A stretch of 64,000 nt of DNA from Bacteroidales bacterium (GTDB lineage: Bacteria; Bacteroidota; Bacteroidia; Bacteroidales; F082). A program made the translations under genes and the position numbers. The stretch is taken from NCBI GenBank assembly GCA_024709145.1, contig JANJXG010000003.1, forward strand, positions 1 to 64,000. Reading direction: 5' to 3'. Below the pieces are notes generated by a model that did not search any database, was not told the DNA's origin, and worked only from the letters and a program-made list of their open reading frames with translations. Shown in pieces: positions 1 through 7,949 of the stretch. Numbering within the stretch: position 1 is the stretch's first letter; every line of letters starts with the position of its first letter.

Positions 1-951
1 CAGGTCATACACAACGCAGCTGATGCCGCCGCTGCTACGGTGGATGTGTGGATCAACGACAGCAAGGAAATTGAAAACTTTGCTTTCCGCACCGCAACTC
101 CCTTCATTGACGTAGATGCCGGAACGCCGCTCACAGTTGCCATTCAGCCTCCGGGCAGCATCAGTCCGGCCAACCCGCTCTGGTCAAATACCTATACTTT
201 GGCCAACGGAGGCACTTATGTGCTGGTAGCCAATGGTTTGGTTGATGCCAACAATTACAGCCCTTTCAAACCCTTCGATGTATACGTTTACGATATGGCC
301 CGCGAAAGCAGTGTGAGTGCAGGCAATACCGATGTGCTTGTATTCCACGGCTCAACCGACGCCCCCACTGTTGATGTAGTTGAAACAGCTGTGGGTGCAG
401 GAACAGTGATCGACAACTTTGACTACACCGAATTTGCCGGTTACCTGAGCCTCCCGACAAGCAATTATGTTCTGGAAGTACGTGACGAGACCGGAGCCGT
501 GACAGTGGCTGCATTTGCTGCCCCGCTGGCAGCCCTGAATCTGGAAGGACAGGCTCTGACAGTATTGGCTTCGGGTTTCCTCGATCCAATGGTTAACAAC
601 AATGGCCCGGAATTTGGTTTGTATGTGGCACTCGCTACTGGCGGAGAACTTGTACAATTGCCTGTGGTGACATCAGTTGAAGAAAATTCTGTTGAGCTAA
701 CGACATCAGTTTACCCAAATCCTGCACGTGAAACCATGAATCTCAGTTTCGAATTGAAGCAGCAATCAGATGTAAGGGTTGAAATGTATAATTTGGTTGG
801 AAGTATGGTGAATTCGCAGGTTTATGGAAGTTTGCAGTCGGGCAACTACCAGCGTGAAATCGATCTGCGGACTTTGACCAACGGTGTTTATTTTGTTTCG
901 ATCGTGACACCTGAAAAAAGAATTACTCAAAAAGTTGTTGTAAATCAATAG
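1..951 (+). CDS. DUF4397-domain secreted protein with T9SS sorting domain (5' partial)
   Basis: The reading frame is open to base 1, so the N-terminus lies outside the window. About 316 codons are visible. Two DUF4397 repeats can be seen: one begins at the left edge (QVIHNAADAAAATVDVW) and a second begins near visible residue 110 (DVLVFHGSTDAPTVDV). DUF4397 is a beta-sandwich domain of cell-surface proteins with no assigned catalytic role. The last ~80 residues, starting at VYPNPA, form a T9SS type A sorting domain, so the protein is probably moved across the outer membrane and then released or anchored. An internal GTG at base 40 is not the real start, because the first DUF4397 repeat already begins upstream of it. 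A strong terminator follows the stop codon. Family call is firm; function is unknown. Confidence 0.85.
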   Translation, partial: QVIHNAADAAAATVDVWINDSKEIENFAFRTATPFIDVDAGTPLTVAIQPPGSISPANPLWSNTYTLANGGTYVLVANGLVDANNYSPFKPFDVYVYDMARESSVSAGNTDVLVFHGSTDAPTVDVVETAVGAGTVIDNFDYTEFAGYLSLPTSNYVLEVRDETGAVTVAAFAAPLAALNLEGQALTVLASGFLDPMVNNNGPEFGLYVALATGGELVQLPVVTSVEENSVELTTSVYPNPARETMNLSFELKQQSDVRVEMYNLVGSMVNSQVYGSLQSGNYQREIDLRTLTNGVYFVSIVTPEKRITQKVVVNQ

Positions 952-966
952 TTTGAGTTGATACTG

Positions 967-1000
967 TAAAAAAAACCGGCTGTTTTGCCGGTTTTTTTTT
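967..1000 (+). terminator. Intrinsic terminator after the DUF4397 gene
   Basis: CCGGC (976-980), loop TGTTTT, GCCGG (987-991), then nine T. The A-run upstream of the stem extends the pairing. It separates the DUF4397 gene from the methionine leader region. Confidence 0.85.
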
Positions 1001-1031
1001 GCTCATTTAGTTCAGGAAAAAGAAAAAACTG

Positions 1032-1039
1032 TTTCTTTG
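1032..1039 (+). promoter_or_regulatory. Candidate -7 box for the methionine operon leader
   Basis: TTTCTTTG matches TAnnTTTG at all but one position. A TTTA at 1006-1009 lies 22 nt upstream and could be a weak -33 element. Transcription would then start near 1046, just ahead of the first leader peptide. This is a pattern match only. Confidence 0.35.
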
Positions 1040-1047
1040 CAGCACAA

Positions 1048-1101
1048 ATGAATGACATGAATTTTTTTCGAATGAGTAACATGATGATGATGCAGGAGTA
1101 A
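1048..1101 (+). CDS. Methionine leader peptide 1 (17 aa)
   Basis: ATG at 1048 opens a 17-codon frame with seven Met codons, four of them consecutive (1081-1092), ending Gln-Glu-stop at 1099-1101. The peptide reads MNDMNFFRMSNMMMMQE. It sits upstream of a methionine biosynthesis operon and overlaps the front of an antiterminator/terminator switch. It therefore has the architecture of a classical attenuator leader that senses charged tRNA-Met. If ribosomes stall in the Met run, bases 1104-1110 stay free. If they reach the stop codon, those bases are covered. Too short for homology support; the call rests on composition and position. Confidence 0.75.
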   Translation: MNDMNFFRMSNMMMMQE

Positions 1102-1103
1102 TC

Positions 1104-1174
1104 CTGACGGAGGCATTGTGTTTCATTTGTAAAGCATATCAGAACCCCCGTCAGATGATGACGGGGGTTTTTTT
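1104..1174 (+). promoter_or_regulatory. Attenuator 1: antiterminator strand plus intrinsic terminator
   Basis: Terminator: CCCCCGTCA (1145-1153), loop GATGA, TGACGGGGG (1159-1167), then seven T (1168-1174), a 9-bp perfect stem. Competing antiterminator: CTGACGG (1104-1110), immediately after the leader stop, is exactly complementary to CCGTCAG (1148-1154), the 5' arm of the terminator. A small protector hairpin, CAGG (1093-1096) with CCTG (1103-1106), overlaps the end of the leader. The mutually exclusive pairings fit ribosome-controlled attenuation. Confidence 0.8.
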
Positions 1175-1189
1175 GTTAAGAATCGGAAA

Positions 1190-1279
1190 ATGAAATCAGG
1201 AAATATCTTCAGTACTTCAAAGGCTATGATGCAGGCAACATCAATGATGATGTGCATGCGTATGCCTTGGCAGGAGTGA
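1190..1279 (+). CDS. Methionine leader peptide 2 (29 aa)
   Basis: ATG at 1190 opens a 29-codon frame ending in TGA at 1277-1279 with eight Met codons: two adjacent at 1226-1231, three adjacent at 1244-1252, then 1256-1258 and 1262-1264, plus the start. Like leader 1 it ends Gln-Glu-stop (CAGGAG then a stop). It starts 16 nt after the T-run of attenuator 1 and precedes a second terminator, so it looks like a second independent Met sensor in series. The two peptides are otherwise dissimilar, so if they arose by duplication they have diverged widely. Confidence 0.75.
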   Translation: MKSGNIFSTSKAMMQATSMMMCMRMPWQE

Positions 1280-1340
1280 GGATAGAACAATATTATACCA
1301 TTGCTAAACCCCTTCTGCCTGATGTAGAAGGGGTTTTTTT
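1269..1340 (+). promoter_or_regulatory. Attenuator 2: antiterminator strand plus intrinsic terminator
   Basis: Terminator: CCCCTTCT (1309-1316), loop GCCTGATGT, AGAAGGGG (1326-1333), then seven T (1334-1340). Competing strand: GGCAGGAG (1269-1276), lying over the last codons of leader 2, pairs with CTTCTGCC (1312-1319) through eight positions with one G-T wobble. That pairing removes most of the terminator's 5' arm. A ribosome finishing the leader would mask 1269-1276 and allow termination; one held in the upstream Met runs would leave it free. The terminator ends 24 nt before metY. Confidence 0.8.
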
Positions 1341-1364
1341 ATTCACTTTAAACACAATTTAAAT

Positions 1365-2642
1365 ATGCAAAATTTTCACTTTGAAACACAAGCTTTACAT
1401 TCAGGCCACGACGTTGACAAAACTGCCGGAACGAGAGCAGTACCAATTTATCAGACCACATCCTACGTTTTCAGAGACACGACACATGCGGCCAATCTGT
1501 TCTCACTGGCTGAACCCGGCTATATCTACACCCGTCTCAACAACCCTACCAACGATGTGCTTGAGCAGCGACTGACGGCGCTCGACGGCGGTATTGGTGC
1601 GGCTGTTTTTGCCAGTGGCACGGCAGCAATTGCCACCACTTTGCTCACTTTGCTGAAAACGGGTGATCACATTGTGGCTTCGTCACACCTCTATGGAGGC
1701 ACCTGGAACCTCTTGCAGGTTACGCTCAGGCGTTTTGGTATTCATACCGATTTTGTGGATCCAACGGATGTTGCCAATTTCAAAGCAGCTGTTAAGCCCC
1801 ATACCCGCGCCTTCTTTATTGAAACATTGGGCAACCCCAAATTGCAGGTGCTCGATATACAAGCCATTGCTGAAGTTGCCCATGAAGCCGGTGTTCCGCT
1901 GATTGTTGACAACACCCTGCCGACACCCTTCTTATGCCGGACTTTCGACTATGGTGCAGATATCAATGTTTATTCACTCACCAAATATATCGGAGGTCAG
2001 GGAACCTCACTGGGTGGGGCAGTGGTTGACAGTGGTCGTTTTGATTGGGCCAACGGAAAATTCCCGGAATTTACCACTCCCAATCCCGGCTATCATGGGC
2101 TCAAACTGGTTGATGCCCTTGGGAAGGCTGCATTTATCGGAAAGATCAGGCTCGAGGGTTTGCGCGACTTGGGTGCTGCGGCAAGCCCTTTCAATGTTTT
2201 CCAACTCATTCAGGGTCTGGAGACTTTGCCGCTACGACTGATTCGCCACAGCGAAAATGCCCTTGCGCTGGCTCAGTGGCTCGGAAACCATCCACAGGTG
2301 GCCTGGGTGAATTATCCGGGCTTGCCTGCCAGTCCTTCTTATGAACTTGCACAAAAGTACCTTCCTGCAGGACAGTCCGGAATGTTAACCTTTGGTGTTA
2401 TAGGTGGTTATGAAGCAGCCAAAAAAACGGTGGACAATACTAGACTTTTTTCCTTACTGGCCAATATCGGCGACACCAAATCGCTCATCATCCATCCCGC
2501 AAGCACAACACATCAACAACTGTCAGCCGAAGAACAACTGGCTTCGGGCGTCACACCCGACCTGATCAGGGTTTCGGTTGGCATCGAAAACATCCACGAT
2601 CTTATTGCTGACCTCGGGCAAGCACTGACGCAAAACCCATAG
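1365..2642 (+). CDS. metY: O-acetylhomoserine sulfhydrylase (PLP-dependent)
   Basis: A 425-aa Cys/Met-metabolism PLP enzyme that makes homocysteine directly from O-acylhomoserine and sulfide in the cytoplasm. The N-terminus (ETQALHSGHDVD) is typical of the MetY branch. The cofactor lysine is Lys207 in YSLTKYIGG, and the motif VDNTLPTPFLC is present. The length matches MetY (~425-430 aa) rather than MetB/MetC (~380-400). It is the first structural gene of an operon: metX follows after 11 nt and the aspartokinase fusion 6 nt later. The tandem Met-rich leaders upstream make control by methionine supply very likely. Confident call; the choice of MetY over MetB rests on length and N-terminus. Confidence 0.92.
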   Translation: MQNFHFETQALHSGHDVDKTAGTRAVPIYQTTSYVFRDTTHAANLFSLAEPGYIYTRLNNPTNDVLEQRLTALDGGIGAAVFASGTAAIATTLLTLLKTGDHIVASSHLYGGTWNLLQVTLRRFGIHTDFVDPTDVANFKAAVKPHTRAFFIETLGNPKLQVLDIQAIAEVAHEAGVPLIVDNTLPTPFLCRTFDYGADINVYSLTKYIGGQGTSLGGAVVDSGRFDWANGKFPEFTTPNPGYHGLKLVDALGKAAFIGKIRLEGLRDLGAAASPFNVFQLIQGLETLPLRLIRHSENALALAQWLGNHPQVAWVNYPGLPASPSYELAQKYLPAGQSGMLTFGVIGGYEAAKKTVDNTRLFSLLANIGDTKSLIIHPASTTHQQLSAEEQLASGVTPDLIRVSVGIENIHDLIADLGQALTQNP

Positions 2643-2653
2643 CCACTCACATC

Positions 2654-3697
2654 ATGAATGAGAAAAACCTGCATTACCATACCATCAACCACTTTGTAAC
2701 CTGCGAAGGCTTTCATTACGAGCGCATTCGCCTATCGTATGAGCTCTTTGGCCCGCCCCTCAGCGACCGAAAAAATGTTGTGCTTGTCTGCCATGCCCTC
2801 ACTGGCAACTCCACGGTGGCAGGTGAAAGAGGCTGGTGGAACAAATTAATCGGCCATGGCAGACTGGTCTCACTAAACGAATACACAGTGGTAGGTATTA
2901 ACATCCCCGGCAATGGTTATGACATTGAAGACAATGATGGATTCGATCATTTTCAACACCTGACAGTAAGAGATATTGCCCGGCTTTTTGTCCAGACATT
3001 GAAGGCTATTGGCATCAGTCATTTGCATGTTTCAATCGGCGGGTCGCTGGGAGGTGCCATCAGTTGGGAGATTGCTCTCAGCTTCCCCGACTTTGTGCGT
3101 GTCATTGTACCCATAGCTACTGATTGGAAGTCAAGTGATTGGGTGCTGGCATTCAACAAAGTTCAGCAGCAGATTCTGCGCAATTCCAGTCAGCCGGTTC
3201 ATGATGCACGCATGATGGCCATGATGTTTTACCGTACACCGGAATCCTTCAGCCTTCGTTTCAACCGTTCGTGGAATCAGGAGCTTGGAATGGCCAATAT
3301 TGAATCGTGGCTCCTTCATCATGGCAAGAAGCTCGAAAACCGCTTTGGTCTTGATGCCTATCTGTTGATGAATCATTACCTGAGTTCCCACGACCTGAGC
3401 AGGGGCAGAGGTAGTTTTGACGAGGCCGTGAGGCAGCTCAGGGCAAGGGTGGTGATGATCGGGATTGATTCCGACTTGTTTTTTCAGCCGGCCTGCAACC
3501 GTGAGGCTGCATCAGTGCTGCAGCGAGCCGGTTTGGATGCAGTATACAGGGAAATCAGTTCCATCCATGGTCACGATGGTTTTTTAATTGAATATGAACA
3601 GCTAAACCGTCTTTTGGAAGATGTTTTTACTGAAACAGAAATGACAGTTTCGCCCCATGGACAGGCAGTAGTGAACGATTTATCACAACATGAATAA
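2654..3697 (+). CDS. metX: Homoserine O-acetyltransferase family (alpha/beta hydrolase fold)
   Basis: A 347-aa MetX-type acyltransferase that activates homoserine by acylation to supply MetY with its substrate. The catalytic triad is visible: nucleophile Ser131 in GGSLGG (usually GGSMGG), Asp274 in IDSDLFF, and His307 in GHDGFL. The oxyanion region CHALTGNS is near residue 50. The acyl donor (acetyl- or succinyl-CoA) cannot be told from motifs alone. The gene lies between metY and the aspartokinase-homoserine dehydrogenase gene, so the operon covers activation and sulfhydrylation in adjacent steps. Confidence 0.92.
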   Translation: MNEKNLHYHTINHFVTCEGFHYERIRLSYELFGPPLSDRKNVVLVCHALTGNSTVAGERGWWNKLIGHGRLVSLNEYTVVGINIPGNGYDIEDNDGFDHFQHLTVRDIARLFVQTLKAIGISHLHVSIGGSLGGAISWEIALSFPDFVRVIVPIATDWKSSDWVLAFNKVQQQILRNSSQPVHDARMMAMMFYRTPESFSLRFNRSWNQELGMANIESWLLHHGKKLENRFGLDAYLLMNHYLSSHDLSRGRGSFDEAVRQLRARVVMIGIDSDLFFQPACNREAASVLQRAGLDAVYREISSIHGHDGFLIEYEQLNRLLEDVFTETEMTVSPHGQAVVNDLSQHE

Positions 3698-3703
3698 AGG
3701 ATT

Positions 3704-6109
3704 ATGAAAGTTTTAAAATTCGGAGGAAAGTCACTGGCGAATGGTGAGCCCTTGGAACAAGCCCTGAGGATTATTTGCAGACAATCGACAAGGGGTAAAA
3801 TTTTTGTGGTATTATCGGCACGTGCCGATGCCACTGATTTGCTCGAACAAATGTTGGAGAAGGCTGCCGCCTCAGAGGACTACAATTCCTTGCTCACACA
3901 TTTCAGGGAGTATCAGCTTCAGCCATCGGCGGGGATTGATCTGGAAATCGAAATCAGCGATATCGTCCGGCTGCTTGCAGGTGTTGCCATGTTGGGCGAA
4001 TATTCACTGAAAATCAAAGACCAGCTACTGGCTTATGGTGAGATCATTAGTTGTAAGATGGTCACCCATTTACTAAAGGAGAAAGGTTATAAAGCCAGGT
4101 TTGTAGATGCGAGATCGCTGATAAAAACTGACCTGAAATTTGGATCGGCTCAGGTGATCTGGTCTCTTTCGGAAGATAATTTCAAGCATTTTTTCCGGGA
4201 CGCTGATCCTGAAGAAATTGAAGTTGTGACCGGCTTTATAGGCTCAGCCATTAACAACCAAACCACCACCCTTGGGCGCAATGGAAGTAATTACACAGCC
4301 ACTTTGGTAGCAGGATTTCTCGGGGCCGGGGAAGTTCAGAACTGGACCAATGTCAATGGTTTGTATACTGCCAATCCGAGACTTGTAGAAAGTGCCCGCA
4401 TTATCCGGCATCTTTCGTTCAGAGAGGCTAACGAGCTGGCGAATTTTGGCACACAGGTGCTTCATGCCAAAACGATACTGCCCCTGCTTGAAAGAAAAAT
4501 CCCCATCAGAATCCTGAATTCATTCAATCCCGATGATCCTGGAACCCTGATAGATGATCAGGGAGACGGACAAGGTATCAAGGCCATTTCGGCAATTGAG
4601 GATGTGGCACTTGTCAGCATCGAAGGCAGAGGTCTTCTGGGAAAGGTTGGAATCGACGGCCGTATTTTCAGCGCACTCAGCGCCGCCAATATCAGTGTCC
4701 GGATCATCGCGCAGGCCTCTTCTGAGCGGGGTATTGGATTTATCATCGACCGAGAGCATGCAGTGGCTGCGCGGAATTGTTTATCAGAAGAGTTTGCAAA
4801 AGAATTGGAGTTATTGGATATCAGTTCGATACAAGTTGATGAGGAAGTTGCTGTGATTTCGGTTATCAGCAGAAACCTGCAGTTTCTTGACCTGGCTTAT
4901 GGTTCATTGAACCGAAACAAAATCAAGCCGGTGTTGATGACCAATACCATCAACGGCGATCACATTTCACTGGTGGTGAAAGCCGGTGACCTGAAAAAAG
5001 CCGCCAATATCATTCACGGGCATATTTTTGGCGTGTCGCGACGGTTGAATGTTTTTCTTTTTGGAAAAGGAAACGTGGGAAAAACACTCCTGCAACAATT
5101 GGCCAGGTCGAAAAACAGAATTATTGAAAGAAGGGGCGTCGACATCAATATTTTTGGGATTTGCGATACAAAAAAGCTGGCACTCGACACCCGCGATCAT
5201 GGCGAAGAATGGCTTCACCAATTGAAAATGGGCAAGACAAGTCATTCCCGGGACCAGATCTTTCAATTTATCCGTGAAAACCATCTCGAAAATGTGGTAC
5301 TGGTTGACAACACCGCAAGTCGTGAGCTGGCTTTACACTACCCTGATTTTATCAGCGAAGGCTGCGACATCGTGGCCTCCAACAAACATGCCAACACCAT
5401 GGATATGAGTCATTATCACAAAATAAGGGAGTTGTTGAATTCGGAAGGGCGACAATTTTTTTATGAAACAAATGTTGGTGCAGGGCTGCCCCTGATCGAT
5501 ACCATCAAACTGCTTCATGCTTCGGGTGATACCATTTATCGGATCCGCGGTGTTTTTTCCGGCTCCTTGAGTTATATCTTTAATCGATACTCCAAAGAGA
5601 ATTTGCCATTTCACACCGTACTCGAAGAGGCGATGCACCTGGCTCTCACAGAACCCGATCCCCGAGAAGATTTATCCGGTCGTGATGTGGCGCGTAAATT
5701 GCTGATTCTTGCCCGTGAGTTGGATATGCAGGTAGAAATGGATGATATTGAGGTGGAAAGTCTCGTTCCTGAGCAGCTGGCATCCATTGTAAGCAAGGAG
5801 GATTTTTTGGCAAATTCAGCGGCTGTCAATGCGCATTTTCAGGCTGTCAGGGACACCTTAAAGCAGGATGAAGTATTGCGGTACACAGGAGAGCTGAATG
5901 TGGACAATCCCAGGCTGGAAGTTAAACTGCAGCGCGTAGCTGCCGGTTCAGTGCTGGGTACGTTGAGCGGGTCTGATTCCCTGTTCGAGATTTATACCGA
6001 AGCTTATGGTTCACACCCACTGGTTATCCGGGGGGCAGGTGCAGGCTCGGAAGTGACAGCCCGGGGCGTTTTTTCCGATTTGCTGCGTCTGGCTGCTTCA
6101 CTTGCCTGA
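3704..6109 (+). CDS. Bifunctional aspartokinase-homoserine dehydrogenase (methionine-operon copy)
   Basis: An 801-aa fusion with the ThrA/MetL layout: an aspartokinase domain (~1-290), ACT-type regulatory segments (~300-445), and a homoserine dehydrogenase domain (~450-801) whose Rossmann loop reads FLFGKGNVGKT and which includes SNKHANT and FSGSLSYIFN. It should supply homoserine to MetX. The kinase half departs from the canonical motifs: KFGGKS instead of KFGGT/SS (residues 5-10), GRNGSN instead of GRGGSD (Asn196), and WTNVNG instead of WTDVDG (Asn216, Asn218). The aspartokinase activity may therefore be altered or lost, while the dehydrogenase half looks intact. Third gene of the operon, 6 nt after metX. 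Confidence 0.88.
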   Translation: MKVLKFGGKSLANGEPLEQALRIICRQSTRGKIFVVLSARADATDLLEQMLEKAAASEDYNSLLTHFREYQLQPSAGIDLEIEISDIVRLLAGVAMLGEYSLKIKDQLLAYGEIISCKMVTHLLKEKGYKARFVDARSLIKTDLKFGSAQVIWSLSEDNFKHFFRDADPEEIEVVTGFIGSAINNQTTTLGRNGSNYTATLVAGFLGAGEVQNWTNVNGLYTANPRLVESARIIRHLSFREANELANFGTQVLHAKTILPLLERKIPIRILNSFNPDDPGTLIDDQGDGQGIKAISAIEDVALVSIEGRGLLGKVGIDGRIFSALSAANISVRIIAQASSERGIGFIIDREHAVAARNCLSEEFAKELELLDISSIQVDEEVAVISVISRNLQFLDLAYGSLNRNKIKPVLMTNTINGDHISLVVKAGDLKKAANIIHGHIFGVSRRLNVFLFGKGNVGKTLLQQLARSKNRIIERRGVDINIFGICDTKKLALDTRDHGEEWLHQLKMGKTSHSRDQIFQFIRENHLENVVLVDNTASRELALHYPDFISEGCDIVASNKHANTMDMSHYHKIRELLNSEGRQFFYETNVGAGLPLIDTIKLLHASGDTIYRIRGVFSGSLSYIFNRYSKENLPFHTVLEEAMHLALTEPDPREDLSGRDVARKLLILARELDMQVEMDDIEVESLVPEQLASIVSKEDFLANSAAVNAHFQAVRDTLKQDEVLRYTGELNVDNPRLEVKLQRVAAGSVLGTLSGSDSLFEIYTEAYGSHPLVIRGAGAGSEVTARGVFSDLLRLAASLA

Positions 6110-6216
6110 GCTTGTTTTGGAAATGGAGTTTGCTTCCCGCCCTTATGCACACATATGAAGCAACGAATGACAGAATTATTCGTTTATTTGGCTTAAAATG
6201 GAGATTAATAGTTAAT

Positions 6217-6252
6217 AAAAAAGCCTGCGTGATTAAAACGCAGGCTTTTTTT
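6217..6252. terminator. Bidirectional terminator between the met operon and dnaA
   Basis: AAGCCTGCGT (6221-6230), loop GATTAAA, ACGCAGGCTT (from 6238), flanked by an A-run on the left and a T-run on the right. It can therefore stop transcription from both convergent genes, whose stops lie at 6109 (plus) and 6279 (minus). Confidence 0.85.
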
Positions 6253-6278
6253 GATCCTGAATGGAGGATATGATTCCT

Positions 6279-7715
6279 TTACTGGATTATTTTTTTATCG
6301 ATTTCATGGGCATAAGCCCTAAATTGTTTATCCGTATCGATCAGGTTTGCAATGGTTTTGCAGGCGTGGAGTACTGTTGCGTGATCTTTGTTGCCGCATT
6401 GCAGGCCGATGGTAGCAAGTGAGGATTTGGTGTGTTTTTTGGAAAAATACATGGCCACCTGCCTCGCCTGCACAACTTCACGCTTACGCGTTTTGGCATG
6501 AATCTGATCCACCGGAAGTCCGAAGTAATCGCATACCACTTTTTGGATGTAGTCGATACTGATTTCCTTGGTGGTGTTTTTCACAAATTTATCGATCATC
6601 TGTCTGGCAAGTTCCATAGTGATCGACTTTTTATTGAGCGATGACTGGGCGATGAGCGAAATCAGGGCACCTTCCATTTCGCGAACGCTGGAGGTAATGG
6701 CATTTGCCAGGTATTCGATCACCTCTTCAGGAACAGTGATGCCGTCGCTGTACAATTTTCGTCTGAGAATGGCTACCCTGGTGTCGAGGTCGGGCATTTG
6801 CAAATCAGCTGAAAGTCCCCATTTAAATCGGGAAAGCAAGCGGGGTTCCATTCCTTTGAGTTCAACAGGCGGCTTGTCGCTGGTGATGACAAGCTGTTTG
6901 CCACTCTGATGTAAGTGATTGAAAACATGGAAGAAAATATCCTGCGTTTTGTCTTTTCCGGCTAAAAACTGAATGTCGTCGATAATCAGCACATCGATCA
7001 TCTGGTAAAAATGAACAAAATCATTTTGGTTGCCATTGCGGGCCGATTCGATGAATTGATTGATAAACTGTTCGGTTTGAACATACAAAACGGTTTTATC
7101 AGGGTAATTGATTTTAACCTGAAGGCCGATGGCGTGTGCCAGGTGAGTTTTACCGAGACCGGTGGGGCTGAAGATGAGCAAAGGATTGAAGGCGGTTTTG
7201 CCGGGATTTTCGGCTACTGCATAGCCGGCTGAGCGTGCAAGACGGTTGCATTCACCTTCGATGAAGTTGTCGAAAGAGTAACTCTCAACCAGTTGCGATT
7301 CAACTTTGATCTTCTTCAACCCAGGGATAATAAATGGATTGGGAATATCTTTTGAGGTGCCTCTGTTTAGGTCTAGGGGCATGCTGACATAAGGGTTTTT
7401 GCTGGCTTTCTGATTGCTGGTGGGATAATTAATGGCGAGTGGTCCGGTTGGTCCATTGTAGCTGTCCATAATAATACTGTATTCCAGTCTGCCTTCCGGG
7501 CCCAGTTCTTTCTTAATTGTCTTCCGCAAAAGCACGATATAATGCTCTTCCAGCCATTCGTAAAAAAACTGACTCGGCACCTGAATGGTCAGCACATTGT
7601 TGTCCAGTTTAACAGGCACAATGGGCTCAAACCAGGTTTTGTAACTTTGTGAATGGATATTATCCCTTATCACATTCAGACAGTTCTCCCAAACTTCAAC
7701 ATACTTCTTCTTCAT
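6279..7715 (-). CDS. dnaA: Chromosomal replication initiator DnaA
   Basis: A 478-aa AAA+ initiator that binds DnaA boxes at oriC and opens the duplex. Domain I lies at the N-terminus (residues ~1-80, including SYKTWFEPI). Domain III carries Walker A FSPTGLGKTHLAHA (Lys189) and Walker B VLIIDDIQF (Asp246-Asp247). Domain IV ends with the signature CGNKDHATVLHACKTI. Domain II (~85-140) is a short linker. Full length. It is transcribed towards the met operon; the 234 bp upstream are AT-rich. Confidence 0.97.
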   Translation of the reverse strand: MKKKYVEVWENCLNVIRDNIHSQSYKTWFEPIVPVKLDNNVLTIQVPSQFFYEWLEEHYIVLLRKTIKKELGPEGRLEYSIIMDSYNGPTGPLAINYPTSNQKASKNPYVSMPLDLNRGTSKDIPNPFIIPGLKKIKVESQLVESYSFDNFIEGECNRLARSAGYAVAENPGKTAFNPLLIFSPTGLGKTHLAHAIGLQVKINYPDKTVLYVQTEQFINQFIESARNGNQNDFVHFYQMIDVLIIDDIQFLAGKDKTQDIFFHVFNHLHQSGKQLVITSDKPPVELKGMEPRLLSRFKWGLSADLQMPDLDTRVAILRRKLYSDGITVPEEVIEYLANAITSSVREMEGALISLIAQSSLNKKSITMELARQMIDKFVKNTTKEISIDYIQKVVCDYFGLPVDQIHAKTRKREVVQARQVAMYFSKKHTKSSLATIGLQCGNKDHATVLHACKTIANLIDTDKQFRAYAHEIDKKIIQ

Positions 7716-7949
7716 TCCTCTTTGAAAATCAATCAGTTAATATAAAATTAACACCAGCCCAACAAATCAATTATGCAAAGTAGCTGATTTCTACTGTTTT
7801 AAATTCACAATGATTTGCTTTTTAGTTTTCAACAAAAGTGAGTGAAAAAAAGTTTAAAAAAAAGTTTTTTACCTATTGATTTTAAAAAAAAATCGTCATA
7901 AATAATGCCAGCAAAATAATCGTTCTTCTAGGGGTTGAAAACCAGAAAT
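7716..7949. other. AT-rich gap upstream of dnaA
   Basis: Contains long A and T runs, especially 7846-7900. It must hold the dnaA promoter. Two sequences come within one mismatch of a DnaA box (TTATGCAAA near 7772 and TTTTCAACA near 7827), but no perfect TTATNCACA was seen, so an origin cannot be asserted. Confidence 0.3.

Noticed and set aside
1048-1340. SAM riboswitch as explanation for the leader region
   Set aside because: I see no SAM-I/II/III core elements; the Met-codon frames overlapping each antiterminator are a better fit to translation-coupled attenuation.
7716-7949. Possible origin of replication beside dnaA
   Set aside because: AT-rich, but only near-matches to a DnaA box (one mismatch each) were seen and no cluster; GC-skew over the whole chromosome would be needed.
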